Notes under the pieces: generated by a model
Seen by the model: the letters and a program-made list of their open reading frames with translations, nothing else
What the model was told of the DNA's origin: nothing
Databases searched by the model: none
Shown here: in pieces, positions 55,936-63,519 of the stretch
How positions within the stretch are numbered: position 1 is the stretch's first letter
Layout of the letters: the number at the start of each line of letters is the position of its first letter
Program-made: the position numbers and the translations under genes
Source of the DNA: Roseobacter insulae
GTDB lineage: Bacteria; Pseudomonadota; Alphaproteobacteria; Rhodobacterales; Rhodobacteraceae
Reading direction: 5' to 3'
Assembly: GCF_019375555.1 (NCBI RefSeq)
Contig: NZ_JAHXDN010000004.1
Coordinates: 1-64,000, forward strand
DNA: 64,000 nt

Positions 55936-57189
55936 TCAGTCGGACAAATTGTTTTCGAAGGGGCAAACCGCCTTGAAGAATGCACCGATCAAGCTGGTTG
56001 CCGCGTCAATGTCGGCTCTTGAACAGGCCTCTCGTACGGAATGCATCGCAAAAATGGGGATGCCGATGTCAACCGACCGAACGGCGAGCGCGGTTGACGA
56101 ATGCGGCCCCAGCGAGCCGCCCTGCCCGCGGTCGGCACGGTATGTGAAGCTCTGCATGTTCATCTCTTCCGCGCCGGCGAGCATCTTGAGATGTGCCATC
56201 AAATGCGAATTGTAGGAATAATTGCCCCTGATCCCGTATTTCGCCACCGGTCCCGAGCCGACGATGGGCGTGTCCTGACTGTCAAAGAGATCCGGCGACA
56301 AAGGGTGCAGCGCATGTGCAACATCCAAGGATATCTGCGCAGATCGCCCGATCATCGCCTCGTAATTCCCGCCTGCGATACCCGCCAGAACTTTTTCGAA
56401 CAGAGGTGATTTTGCGCCCAGCCAGGTGCCACTGCCGATCTCCTCCGCGTCAAACAGCGCCACCACGGGGATGCTGGAACCCTTGGACCAGTCCCCTGAG
56501 GTCAGCGCCGAGATCGCCGAGAAACAGGACACGAGATTGTCCAGCCGTGCGCTGCTGACAAACGCATCACCCTTGCCGAAGGTTGATGATGTCGCGGAGT
56601 CGTAGAGGCACAAGTCATGCTCCAGCGGCACGCCTTCCTGACCTGTTCCGGCAAGCAGTGTTTGCCAGAAGTCTTCCTCAGTAAGGGCCTCGCCGGTGTC
56701 AAAGAGACAATGCAGATCCGTTTGCGCATTCGGTTCCGACTTGTTCGCTTTCATGTGGGTCGGCACGCCCAAGGTTCGACATCTCAGCGGCGGCTCCAGC
56801 AGCTTTGGTTTGACGGAACCCTCCTCCTCGAAATAGGCCAGCCCGGCGATCCCAAGATCGCGATCCATCCAGCTAGCAAGGTTCGGGCCATCATAAGGAT
56901 GCACGGCCAGGAAGTGGCATCCCATCTTCGAGAAGAAGGCCTCGCTCTTGATCTTAAGCGATGGGAAATCCGTATGCGCGGATACGATGTGAAAAGCGCT
57001 TGCCTGCGGTCCGTCGGGGACGCCCCAGGCGAAGACTGTCTTCCCCCCGCGGACCGTGAAATACTTGCCCGGCGTCTGGGGCTGTGGCGTGTCGACTTCC
57101 AAGAAACCTTTATCCCGGAGCCAGTCGCAGGCGGCACGGGTGGAATGATAAGGCGTCACCGATTTGTCTAGGAAGTCATGCAGGTTCAT
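55936..57189 (-). CDS. M18-family aminopeptidase (aspartyl-aminopeptidase-like)
   Basis: A 417-residue metallopeptidase of family M18. All metal and catalytic motifs are present: His/Asp in SAHTDFPSLKIKS, the bridging Asp in SARLDNLVSC, the catalytic Glu pair in ALFDAEEIGSGT, Asp in DVAHALHP and His in FAMHSVREACS. It should remove N-terminal acidic or neutral residues from peptides. The start overlaps the 3' end of the GNAT gene by 14 bases. A second, divergent M18 gene lies at the head of the same operon. Confidence 0.9.
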   Translation of the reverse strand: MNLHDFLDKSVTPYHSTRAACDWLRDKGFLEVDTPQPQTPGKYFTVRGGKTVFAWGVPDGPQASAFHIVSAHTDFPSLKIKSEAFFSKMGCHFLAVHPYDGPNLASWMDRDLGIAGLAYFEEEGSVKPKLLEPPLRCRTLGVPTHMKANKSEPNAQTDLHCLFDTGEALTEEDFWQTLLAGTGQEGVPLEHDLCLYDSATSSTFGKGDAFVSSARLDNLVSCFSAISALTSGDWSKGSSIPVVALFDAEEIGSGTWLGAKSPLFEKVLAGIAGGNYEAMIGRSAQISLDVAHALHPLSPDLFDSQDTPIVGSGPVAKYGIRGNYSYNSHLMAHLKMLAGAEEMNMQSFTYRADRGQGGSLGPHSSTALAVRSVDIGIPIFAMHSVREACSRADIDAATSLIGAFFKAVCPFENNLSD

Positions 57190-57808
57190 TGATCATCTCT
57201 CTTGGCATATTGATCCCGAAGCCCGATACCGCGTCGGCGATCTCTGGCGAGCAAACGACCCTTTGCTGCCCCGCATTCGGTGGCATGATGTGCTTGCGCC
57301 AAGGACCATTGAGGTTGTGTTGAAACTCGGCGCGGCTGATTTCGAACCACCTGAAGTCGAAGCCGAGCTGATCGGGGCGCTTTTCCGGCGGCAGTTGCGA
57401 CAGGCTGGCGTCGCGCTGCGCGGTCGTTGGCTGAAACTCCCGGAACGACAGACTTTCAAAGACGGCCTGCGCGCGGGCATTGGGCTCGTCAATTTCGCAA
57501 AACACGCCCGTGGCAGTCTGATCACGATGAAAGGCGAGTGCCGTGCGTGAAATAATCAGCGTTTTGTAAAGAGACAGACCGTTCAGGATAACCCGGCCCT
57601 GACCCAGTTCATATGTCCCTCGCATACCGGTCATGATCAGCCCGGCAGCCACGATCGCTCCGCGTGACAGGCAGATGACGGCGTTGCCCCGGGCAATTGC
57701 GCGCCGCGTTTTGTCAGGCCGTACCGCGATGTGACGGTGATCATGGTCCTTGTAAAAGGCCATAACAGCCTCCGCCTCTGCTTCCGTTGCCGTCTTCCAA
57801 TGGATCAT
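57176..57808 (-). CDS. GNAT-like acetyltransferase, divergent
   Basis: A 210-residue protein with a GNAT-type core: an N-terminal TEAEAEAVMAFYKDHDHRHIAV helix region and the acetyl-CoA-related C-terminal motif CEIDEPNARAQAVFESLSF. The central R/Q-x-x-G-x-G/A motif is not clear, so acetyl-CoA binding is less certain than in the neighbour. A 60-residue C-terminal extension with FDFRWFEISRAEFQ has no match I recognise. It overlaps the EctA-like gene (ATGA at 57805-57808) and the M18 gene, so it is firmly in the operon. Confidence 0.68.
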   Translation of the reverse strand: MIHWKTATEAEAEAVMAFYKDHDHRHIAVRPDKTRRAIARGNAVICLSRGAIVAAGLIMTGMRGTYELGQGRVILNGLSLYKTLIISRTALAFHRDQTATGVFCEIDEPNARAQAVFESLSFREFQPTTAQRDASLSQLPPEKRPDQLGFDFRWFEISRAEFQHNLNGPWRKHIMPPNAGQQRVVCSPEIADAVSGFGINMPREMINEPA

Positions 57809-58290
57809 GTCTGAAATTCCAGCGCAAAAAAATCCTCGCCATACTCATCGACAGGCGTATTGGCCAGTTCCCCGGTGAAAGCCTCGTTGCGGTGCATCGT
57901 ACCGCCATAACGCTCTGCGAACCTGTTGAACAAGCTCATGCTTGGTGTGTTGTCGGGGTCGATACAGGCAGACATCAGCGGTTCTTGCGGAAAATGGTTG
58001 CGCAGGCTGTCCAGCAACATCATCGCGACGCCGGAGCGCCGATACGCCTCCAACACGCCGATCTGCCAGACGAAACGCCCGATGGCCGCATTGGGCGTTT
58101 CAAACGAACAGAGAAAGCCGATATCGCGCCCCTCATGGCGGGCCAGCAGTGTGCCGTTCGGAAATCCGGCGAGGAAAGACCAATAGGCAAAGGGTTCATG
58201 CTCCACCAAGGGCGGGCAGGCACGGGCCAACTCGCCGCAGGACCCGAAATCCCTCTGGGTTCCCGCATCGATTTGAATTCCTGTCTGCAT
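57805..58290 (-). CDS. EctA-like GNAT acetyltransferase
   Basis: A 161-residue GNAT resembling L-2,4-diaminobutyrate N-acetyltransferase EctA: compare CGELARACPPLVEHEPFAYW, the RFVWQIGVLEAYRRSGVAMM acetyl-CoA loop (R-x-x-G-V-A) and the C-terminal NTPSMSLFNRFAERYG. EctA proteins share the CPPLD-x-NS-x-Y start and the FVWQV core. The other ectoine genes (ectB, ectC) are not in the window, so the enzyme probably acetylates the amine of another diamino acid or peptide. It is second in the five-gene operon after the M18 gene. Confidence 0.8.
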   Translation of the reverse strand: MQTGIQIDAGTQRDFGSCGELARACPPLVEHEPFAYWSFLAGFPNGTLLARHEGRDIGFLCSFETPNAAIGRFVWQIGVLEAYRRSGVAMMLLDSLRNHFPQEPLMSACIDPDNTPSMSLFNRFAERYGGTMHRNEAFTGELANTPVDEYGEDFFALEFQT

Positions 58291-58316
58291 GCCACTTGTT
58301 GCCTTTGCGCTGGGTG

Positions 58317-59690
58317 TCAGGACACGGGATCCTGTATTTCGAACTGCTCCAGAAACGCAGTGTAAGCGAGAACTGTTGTTTCAAGATCGGAAATCGCCAT
58401 GATTTCGTAAGGGCTGTGCATGCTCAGGATCGGCGGCCCCATGTCGAAAACCTGAACGCCTTGCCGAGCGAAATGCATGGCCACGGTGCCGCCCCCGCCA
58501 AAATCCACCTTGCCCAGTTCCCCCGGTTGCCAGGGCAATCCATCGCGGATCATGATGTTGCGCATCTGGCTGACCAGAGAGCTGTCGGCCTCGCTGGCCA
58601 TCCGTTTGCCGCGCGACCCGGTGTATTTCGCAATGCAGACCCCCTTACCCAGATGTCCGCTGTTGCGTTCATCCGTCGGCCCGGGCCAGGACGGGTCCAG
58701 TGCCACATTCACATCACCGCTCAGCATGACCGAGTTCGAAATCGTTTTGCGCAGCAGGAAGTAGTCTTTCTCGCCATAAGCTTCGAACACCTCAAAGAGA
58801 AAACGCTCCAGAATATTGGAATCCGCGCCATGCACCCCTTGCGATCCGACTTCTTCACGGTCGGTAAAGATGAATGCGCAGTTCTGGCCTTCCTTTTGCA
58901 TTCGCAGGAACGCCTGCAACGCGGCAAAGGTGCAGGCCCGGTTGTCGTGGCCGTATCCGCCGATCATCTTCTTCTCGAAACCGACGTAGCGCGGCGCCAT
59001 GGCAGGCACCGCCTCGAATTCACCGGTGATAAAGTCAGCGGCATCAAGCCCAAGCGTTTTCAGCATGTTGTCGACGAAGGCGCTGGACGTCTTGTCCTTG
59101 GCTTCCGTTTTGTCCGACAGGCCGGCAATGACGTTCAGATGCTCGGCGGAGATCTTGGAACTGTTGGGCGCGCCCCCGTCCGGCTGGTGCCCCAGGTGCG
59201 GTGCCAGATCACTGATCGTGAACACCGGGTCTGCTGCGTCCCGTCCGACCTTGACAGAAAAGCGATCACCCGATTTCGACTGGCCGCGACCGTGCAGTTC
59301 AAGCGGGATACCAACCCAATGGTGTTTCTTGATGCCACCATAGTAGCGCGTTTGCAGCGTGCCGACACCGAATTTTTCGACCGGCGGGACAGGTTTCAGA
59401 TCGAGCCTTGGGCTGTCGACATGCGATCCGAGGATCTTTAACCCTTCTCCGATCCTCGAAAAATCCGCGATGGAAAACAACACGCCACAGCGATCGTTGA
59501 AGCGCAATGACAACTGCAACGCACCCTTGTCGTGCGACTGACCCTTCTCGGAAAACCCGCTTTTACGGGCCTCGTCATGAATGAAATCGCAGACCTCCAC
59601 ACCCGTCCTGCACGTCGCGAGAAAGTCAATGTACTGGCCCGCCAGTTCCATGGCTTCTTTCTTGCCGAGTTTGTTTTTGGTGTCCGCCAT
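58317..59690 (-). CDS. M18-family aminopeptidase, second paralogue
   Basis: A 457-residue M18 metallopeptidase of the bacterial subfamily that is longer than the neighbour at 55936. Metal-site motifs are LGSHVDSPRLDLKPVP, GYGHDNRACTFAAL (bridging Asp), FTDREEVGSQGVHG (catalytic Glu pair), SGDVNVALDPSWPG and SMHSPYEIMAIS. It leads the operon 59690 to 55309, followed after 26 bases by the EctA-like gene. The promoter must lie in 59691-60137. Confidence 0.9.
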   Translation of the reverse strand: MADTKNKLGKKEAMELAGQYIDFLATCRTGVEVCDFIHDEARKSGFSEKGQSHDKGALQLSLRFNDRCGVLFSIADFSRIGEGLKILGSHVDSPRLDLKPVPPVEKFGVGTLQTRYYGGIKKHHWVGIPLELHGRGQSKSGDRFSVKVGRDAADPVFTISDLAPHLGHQPDGGAPNSSKISAEHLNVIAGLSDKTEAKDKTSSAFVDNMLKTLGLDAADFITGEFEAVPAMAPRYVGFEKKMIGGYGHDNRACTFAALQAFLRMQKEGQNCAFIFTDREEVGSQGVHGADSNILERFLFEVFEAYGEKDYFLLRKTISNSVMLSGDVNVALDPSWPGPTDERNSGHLGKGVCIAKYTGSRGKRMASEADSSLVSQMRNIMIRDGLPWQPGELGKVDFGGGGTVAMHFARQGVQVFDMGPPILSMHSPYEIMAISDLETTVLAYTAFLEQFEIQDPVS

Positions 59691-60137
59691 TCTCTAAAGG
59701 CTCCGCAGTTTAGGTGAGACCGTTTCGGTTGCGTCAGAGGGAGTCCGCGCGACCGTATGCGTCATCACAGTGTTTTCATCTTCCGCCGGTCATGCCGGCA
59801 TGGCCAAATGGAACGGGCATTTACCGCCACCCCTGGCGCATTGGACAATGGCCTGCCGCGCCTGCTCTCCCAGATCGGACAGAGCCTGATTTTCCAATTA
59901 TTAATCAGCATCTTAACTTGGCTGCTTTCGTCCGATACACGGGGCGACGTTAGCAACATGCAAATTGATGCACAATCGAATTTGTGTGAAGATCGGCGCG
60001 CTTGCGGGTCCATTTCCGGACTACACGTTAACAGGTATGCATCGCTCCGCGCATGATCTGCACGAATGACCCCGAAACCCTGCGAACCGGTTTGCAGAAA
60101 GGCTTGCCGCCAAACTCTCACAAACGGGGGAGCAGGC
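59691..60137. other. promoter-side gap between the M18 operon and the RHS locus
   Basis: About 450 bases without a convincing gene. The segment 59885-59990 is AT-rich (for example aattattaatcagcatctta) and lies 200-300 bases upstream of the M18 start, a plausible promoter site on the minus strand. A minus-strand frame spanning 59765-60160 has no family features. Confidence 0.4.
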
Positions 60138-60435
60138 TTATCTTTCGAGCGGATTGCCACCGCCGATGTCGCCGGTCGCGAAGACGGGCCGGGCGATGTG
60201 GTCGGAGCGGATGAAGGCTATCTCGCCCGTGGCGCCATCGACCGTGGCCACCGGCGCGCCGTCCAGCCAGATGTATTCGCGCAGCAGGGTCGAAGTGCTG
60301 GTCAGCGGATTACGGTCATTTTCCGCGATCCGGTTGCCTTCGAGATCGTGTACGGAATGTATCGTCTGGCCCGTCTGCGTCAGACGCCGCACCACCTGCT
60401 GGCCGAGCGCGTTGTAGAGGTATTCAGGCCTGGAC
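60138..60435 (-). pseudogene. displaced RHS-repeat core fragment
   Basis: An isolated stretch of RHS/YD-repeat protein: LYNALGQQVVRRLTQTGQ, SVHDLEGNRIAENDRNPLTS and IWLDGAPVATVDGATGEIAF, ending soon after RSDHIARPVFATGDIGG. It has no start signal, no PxxxxDPxG core and no toxin tip. It matches the core of the longer RHS relic at 61291-61855 and lies downstream of the candidate immunity gene. This looks like a remnant left by cassette insertion or recombination. Confidence 0.8.
60198..60371 (-). repeat. RHS core direct repeat, copy B
   Basis: A 174-base segment that aligns without gaps to 61682-61855 (offset 1484 bases), with most positions identical (long shared block around accggcgcgccgtccagcca). 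The two copies flank the toxin tip and immunity candidate in the same orientation, so recombination between them would delete that cassette. Confidence 0.85.
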
Positions 60436-60562
60436 TACCGCTAATATAGCAGCGATTAATCCCGGTTGAAGTGAACGCAGCAAATTCCAAGGGCCAATAC
60501 TAGGATAGCTTCACTTGTCAAAATCACCAACTTCACCTTGCAGAGTCGCCCTCACGAACCAC

Positions 60563-60988
60563 TCATTTCAGCGTGGACAAAGAGTATTCAGCCGCATGAT
60601 GCAAGTCGGCTCTTTTGGATAGAGCTGCAAGGAGTTCTCGAGCATTCTCTTCCGGGTAGTAGTTGGCAATCATATCGCATAGTGAAAACGCGTTCCCACT
60701 GGAAATAGTCTTTAGTTGAGAGCTTCTCAGAAAATCGGCAAACCGAACACTCTGGTCTTGGCTCAACGTCTCTCGATCCGTCCAAATGGCGGATGTAATA
60801 CTGTGGAATTGGTCCGACCGGAGCACTTCGTCAATTGTGAACAATTGAACCAGCGCCAAAAAACTACTTTCCGAAATGCCCTCACCGCTACATGCCTCGG
60901 AAATAAGAACTTTGGATAGACTTAACAAATCTAGCCCATCAAGCTCCTTTTGCCTTTTTAACTCGACTGATAACAGAGGCTTTGTCAA
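60563..60988 (-). CDS. candidate immunity protein of the RHS toxin
   Basis: A 141-residue soluble, mostly helical protein of unknown family (MTKPLLSVELKRQKELDGLD; FLRSSQLKTISSGNAFSLC). It begins with TTG, but AAGGAAG lies 8 bases upstream and overlaps the stop of the toxin-tip frame, so translation is coupled to it. Base composition is lower in GC than flanking genes, as is usual for immunity genes. Position directly after an RHS C-terminus is the sole reason for the immunity call; the sequence itself says nothing about its target. Confidence 0.6.
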   Translation of the reverse strand: MTKPLLSVELKRQKELDGLDLLSLSKVLISEACSGEGISESSFLALVQLFTIDEVLRSDQFHSITSAIWTDRETLSQDQSVRFADFLRSSQLKTISSGNAFSLCDMIANYYPEENARELLAALSKRADLHHAAEYSLSTLK

Positions 60989-61000
60989 CTCTATCTTCCT

Positions 61001-61294
61001 TCAAAAACTTGGGATTGGCGAGAGTCCACCCAGTGGCGGTACTATCGAATATCGCCCTCCCCCGCCTCGTCCAGGTAGCCGAGGAAGTATGATTGGCGGC
61101 GGCAAGTTAGCAGATGGCACTCCGCGTTCTCCGCCTGATCCATCACAGTTATCACCGCCACAGAGTCTTTCATACTCCTCAACTAGACGAGCTAGTTGTA
61201 TCTCATCCATCTTTATCAAGTACCGGTGACCCGCTCTTGTTGCGCGATGCGGTGCAGCACCAGGAAGATTTTCGGGCAGTGTTTTTGGATTCAC
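61001..61294 (-). pseudogene. RHS toxin tip, C-terminal part in a shifted frame
   Basis: A 97-codon frame beginning at a GTG that overlaps the stop of the RHS core frame (GTGA). The products join naturally: KKIEDRKMTLK in the first frame continues as VNPKTLPENLPG in the second, then GHRYLIKMDEIQLARLVEEY ending RLCGG. This LPENLPG ... GHR ... LxxLxxEYxxxC layout is, from memory, a common RHS C-terminal tip. A single-base deletion near 61294 would explain the break. The end is Pro/Gly-rich. It could also be expressed separately through the GTG. Confidence 0.6.
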
Positions 61295-61855
61295 TTTAAG
61301 GTCATTTTTCGGTCTTCAATTTTTTTCCGCAAGTTTTTCATTCGCTTTTCGAGATTCTTACATCTTTCATAATTTTTGTGCCCGGGTCCGACCGTTAGGC
61401 CTTGCGGATCTGTGTATCTGTTTGGGTTTTGGAGAGCGTATCCGTAGACGGATGCGCCATCGACGAGGCCGAGGGGATCTGCCTGGATGTATCGGCCTGT
61501 TGTGGGGTCGAAGTCGCGCATCCAGTTCTGGTGCAGGCCGTTTTCGCTTTGGAAGAACTGGCCGGGGAAGCGCAGGTCGGGGTTTGATCCGGTTGAGGTA
61601 TGCACCCCGCCGAAGGGCAGGTAGCTGGCCTCCCAGACCTTCACGCCGACATCTTCCGTGGGCCAACACAGGTCGCCCGCTGTGGTCGCTGCGGATGAAG
61701 GCAATGTCACCGGTGGCGCCATCGATCATGGCCACCGGCGCGCCGTCCAGCCAGATGTATTCGCGCAGCAGGGTCGAGGTGCTGGTCAGCGGATCATTGT
61801 CGTATTCCGCGATCCGGTTGCCTTCGAGATCGTGCACGGAATGGATGGTCTGGCC
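61291..61855 (-). pseudogene. RHS-repeat core relic with frameshift
   Basis: Encodes the C-terminal RHS core: SVHDLEGNRIAEYDNDPLTS, IWLDGAPVAMIDGATGDIAF, then FPGQFFQSENGLHQNWMRDF, PTTGRYIQADPLGLVDGAS and YGYALQNPNRYTDPQGLT (the RHS-core boundary), ending in the tip KNYERCKNLEKRMKNL. The reading changes frame at a GGG run at 61660-61662: removing one base restores RPVLA to TEDVGVKVWEASY. The 5' part of the gene is missing; homology stops at about 61855, 80 bases before the HAD gene end. So this is a truncated, frameshifted polymorphic toxin. Confidence 0.82.
61682..61855 (-). repeat. RHS core direct repeat, copy A
   Basis: The counterpart of the repeat at 60198-60371. Its right edge coincides with the point where RHS homology ends, suggesting that this edge is also a recombination or deletion boundary. 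Confidence 0.85.
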
Positions 61856-61937
61856 GATGTGGGACGCATTTGTCTTCCGTGGGCAAATAGGCGTCGCATG
61901 GTTTCCGCGACGCAAGCGGCTTCACGCAACTCCGAGC

Positions 61938-62591
61938 TCAGACAGACTTCATCGCGCCGATCAGAGCAGGCAGCTCCGAATGGTGATCGAATGTCCCGTC
62001 ATTGGTTATCTGATCGACCGGCGACTTTCTGTACCCGCCTGTGAAAAGCAAAAAGGGTACTTGCGCCCGGCGAGCGGTCTCGGCGTCGATTTCGCTGTCT
62101 CCGACATATATGAGCTTTTCTCCATCGAGATCTTCAAAAGCTGCTTTCAGCATGGCCGGATCCGGCTTCCGTGTGGGCAGGCTGTCTCCACCCCAAACCG
62201 TATCGAAAAAACGTTTTATGTGCAGATGATCAAGGACGGCATGACAGGGGCCGATCAACTTGTTGGTACAAATGCCAAGCGCATGATGTTCACGAAGTTT
62301 TTGCAGGCTGTCTTCAACACCCGGGTACAGACGGGTCTGGTCGAAGGATGTCGCATATTTTGCCACGAAGGCCTCTGTCAGATCCTCTTGCCGGTCGGGA
62401 GGAATGTCCCTGAGGTCGCGCATCCTACGGATGAACACATCAATCCCGTTGCCGATGAAGCTGCGGGTCTCGGCCAGGCTGAGAGGAGCGATATTATCCT
62501 GTGCGAGCAGCGCGTTGGCGATGCCCTGTATCTCCGGCGCACTGTCGATCAGCGTCCCGTCCAGATCAAAAACGATGCGAGCGCGGATCAC
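61938..62591 (-). CDS. HAD-family phosphatase, phosphoglycolate-phosphatase-like
   Basis: A 217-residue HAD hydrolase. Motif I is IVFDLDGTLIDS, motif II the Thr in GICTNKLIG, motif III the Lys in TRKPDPAM and motif IV YVGDSEIDAETAR; a helical cap lies between I and II. It resembles Gph. It starts with GTG overlapping the stop of the small upstream ORF and belongs to the minus-strand phosphonate uptake operon, so it may act on a phosphorylated intermediate of phosphonate use, such as phosphoglycolate. Confidence 0.86.
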   Translation of the reverse strand: MIRARIVFDLDGTLIDSAPEIQGIANALLAQDNIAPLSLAETRSFIGNGIDVFIRRMRDLRDIPPDRQEDLTEAFVAKYATSFDQTRLYPGVEDSLQKLREHHALGICTNKLIGPCHAVLDHLHIKRFFDTVWGGDSLPTRKPDPAMLKAAFEDLDGEKLIYVGDSEIDAETARRAQVPFLLFTGGYRKSPVDQITNDGTFDHHSELPALIGAMKSV

Positions 62592-62707
62592 GGGCGGACC
62601 ACCATGTGGCCCTGCGCGACCCGCTCGACTAGGCTGTCGCAGGCACGCAGACGGAATGGCGCAGTTGCATATCCTGCAAAGGTTTCCATATCGCGCCCCG
62701 TCTTCAT
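62588..62707 (-). CDS. 39-codon ORF coupled between phnE and the HAD gene
   Basis: A short frame (MKTGRDMETFAGYATAPFRL start; ends QGHMVVRP) that begins at an ATG overlapping the phnE stop (ATGA) and ends with a TGA overlapping the GTG start of the HAD gene. Perfect coupling at both ends argues that it is translated. I do not recognise a family. It could be a small operon peptide or the remnant of a larger phosphonate gene. Confidence 0.5.
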   Translation of the reverse strand: MKTGRDMETFAGYATAPFRLRACDSLVERVAQGHMVVRP

Positions 62708-63519
62708 ATGATCGCTCCGCGTACCTTGGCCGATACCCATTCGCTTATGATAACCGCAACAAGGATTACGATCAGGATGAGGCTCACCTGTGGCCATGCA
62801 AGCACGTTCAGAGAGGCGGACAATTGCAACCCGATGCCGCCTGCGCCAACCAGTCCCAGCACCGTGGATTCGCGGATGTTGATGTCCCAGCGGAACACGG
62901 CAATCCCGGCAAAGGCGGGCAGGATTTGCGGGACGATCCCGTAGGCCATGACCTGCCACCGGGACGCGCCGGTGGCTGTGATCGCTTCAACCTGCGCATG
63001 GTCGATCTCTTCTATGGCCTCATAGAGCAGCTTTGCGCAGAACCCGATGGAGCGAATTGCAATGGCGATCACACCGGCAAAAACGCCGGGACCGATAATG
63101 GCGATCAACAGCAGCGCCCAGATCAGCGAATTGATCGACCGGGTCGAGACGATGATCAGCAGGGCAACCGGCCGGATCAAAAGCGCCGAAGGGGTTGTGT
63201 TGCGCGCGGCGAGGAAAGCAACGGGTACCGCCAGGAACAGCGCGATGAGAGTGCCGAGGGTTGCGATGTTCAGCGTGTCCCAGATGGGGCGTCCGAGTTG
63301 GGTGATGTATTCCCATTTCGGCGGTGTGGCACGCGTCCAAATGTCGTTGGCAATACGCGGAGCGTCCCAGACAAAAAACCATGTCGTGGCGTCAGAGATT
63401 ATCTGCCAGCAATATACGAACGCCGCCACGCCAAGCAGCCAGCCGAACCACCGCCCAAGGCTTTCCTTCCCTGTCCGGCGACGCCAGACTTGTGTGCCAT
63501 CCCGGTCAAGTACTGGCAT
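62704..63519 (-). CDS. phnE: phosphonate ABC transporter permease PhnE
   Basis: A 271-residue permease with about six helices; the family motif at the EAA loop is visible as EAITATGASRWQVMAYGIVPQILP, with the conserved INIRESTVLGLVGAGGIGLQL segment following. PhnE forms the channel of PhnCDE phosphonate importers. It starts in a TAATG overlap with the next phnE gene upstream. Two different PhnE subunits are common in Rhodobacteraceae phosphonate operons. Confidence 0.9.
   Translation of the reverse strand: MPVLDRDGTQVWRRRTGKESLGRWFGWLLGVAAFVYCWQIISDATTWFFVWDAPRIANDIWTRATPPKWEYITQLGRPIWDTLNIATLGTLIALFLAVPVAFLAARNTTPSALLIRPVALLIIVSTRSINSLIWALLLIAIIGPGVFAGVIAIAIRSIGFCAKLLYEAIEEIDHAQVEAITATGASRWQVMAYGIVPQILPAFAGIAVFRWDINIRESTVLGLVGAGGIGLQLSASLNVLAWPQVSLILIVILVAVIISEWVSAKVRGAII

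Noticed and set aside
60138-61855. RHS locus as an insertion sequence
   Set aside because: The repeats encode RHS core protein and there is no transposase or terminal inverted repeat; recombination within an RHS gene explains the pattern better.
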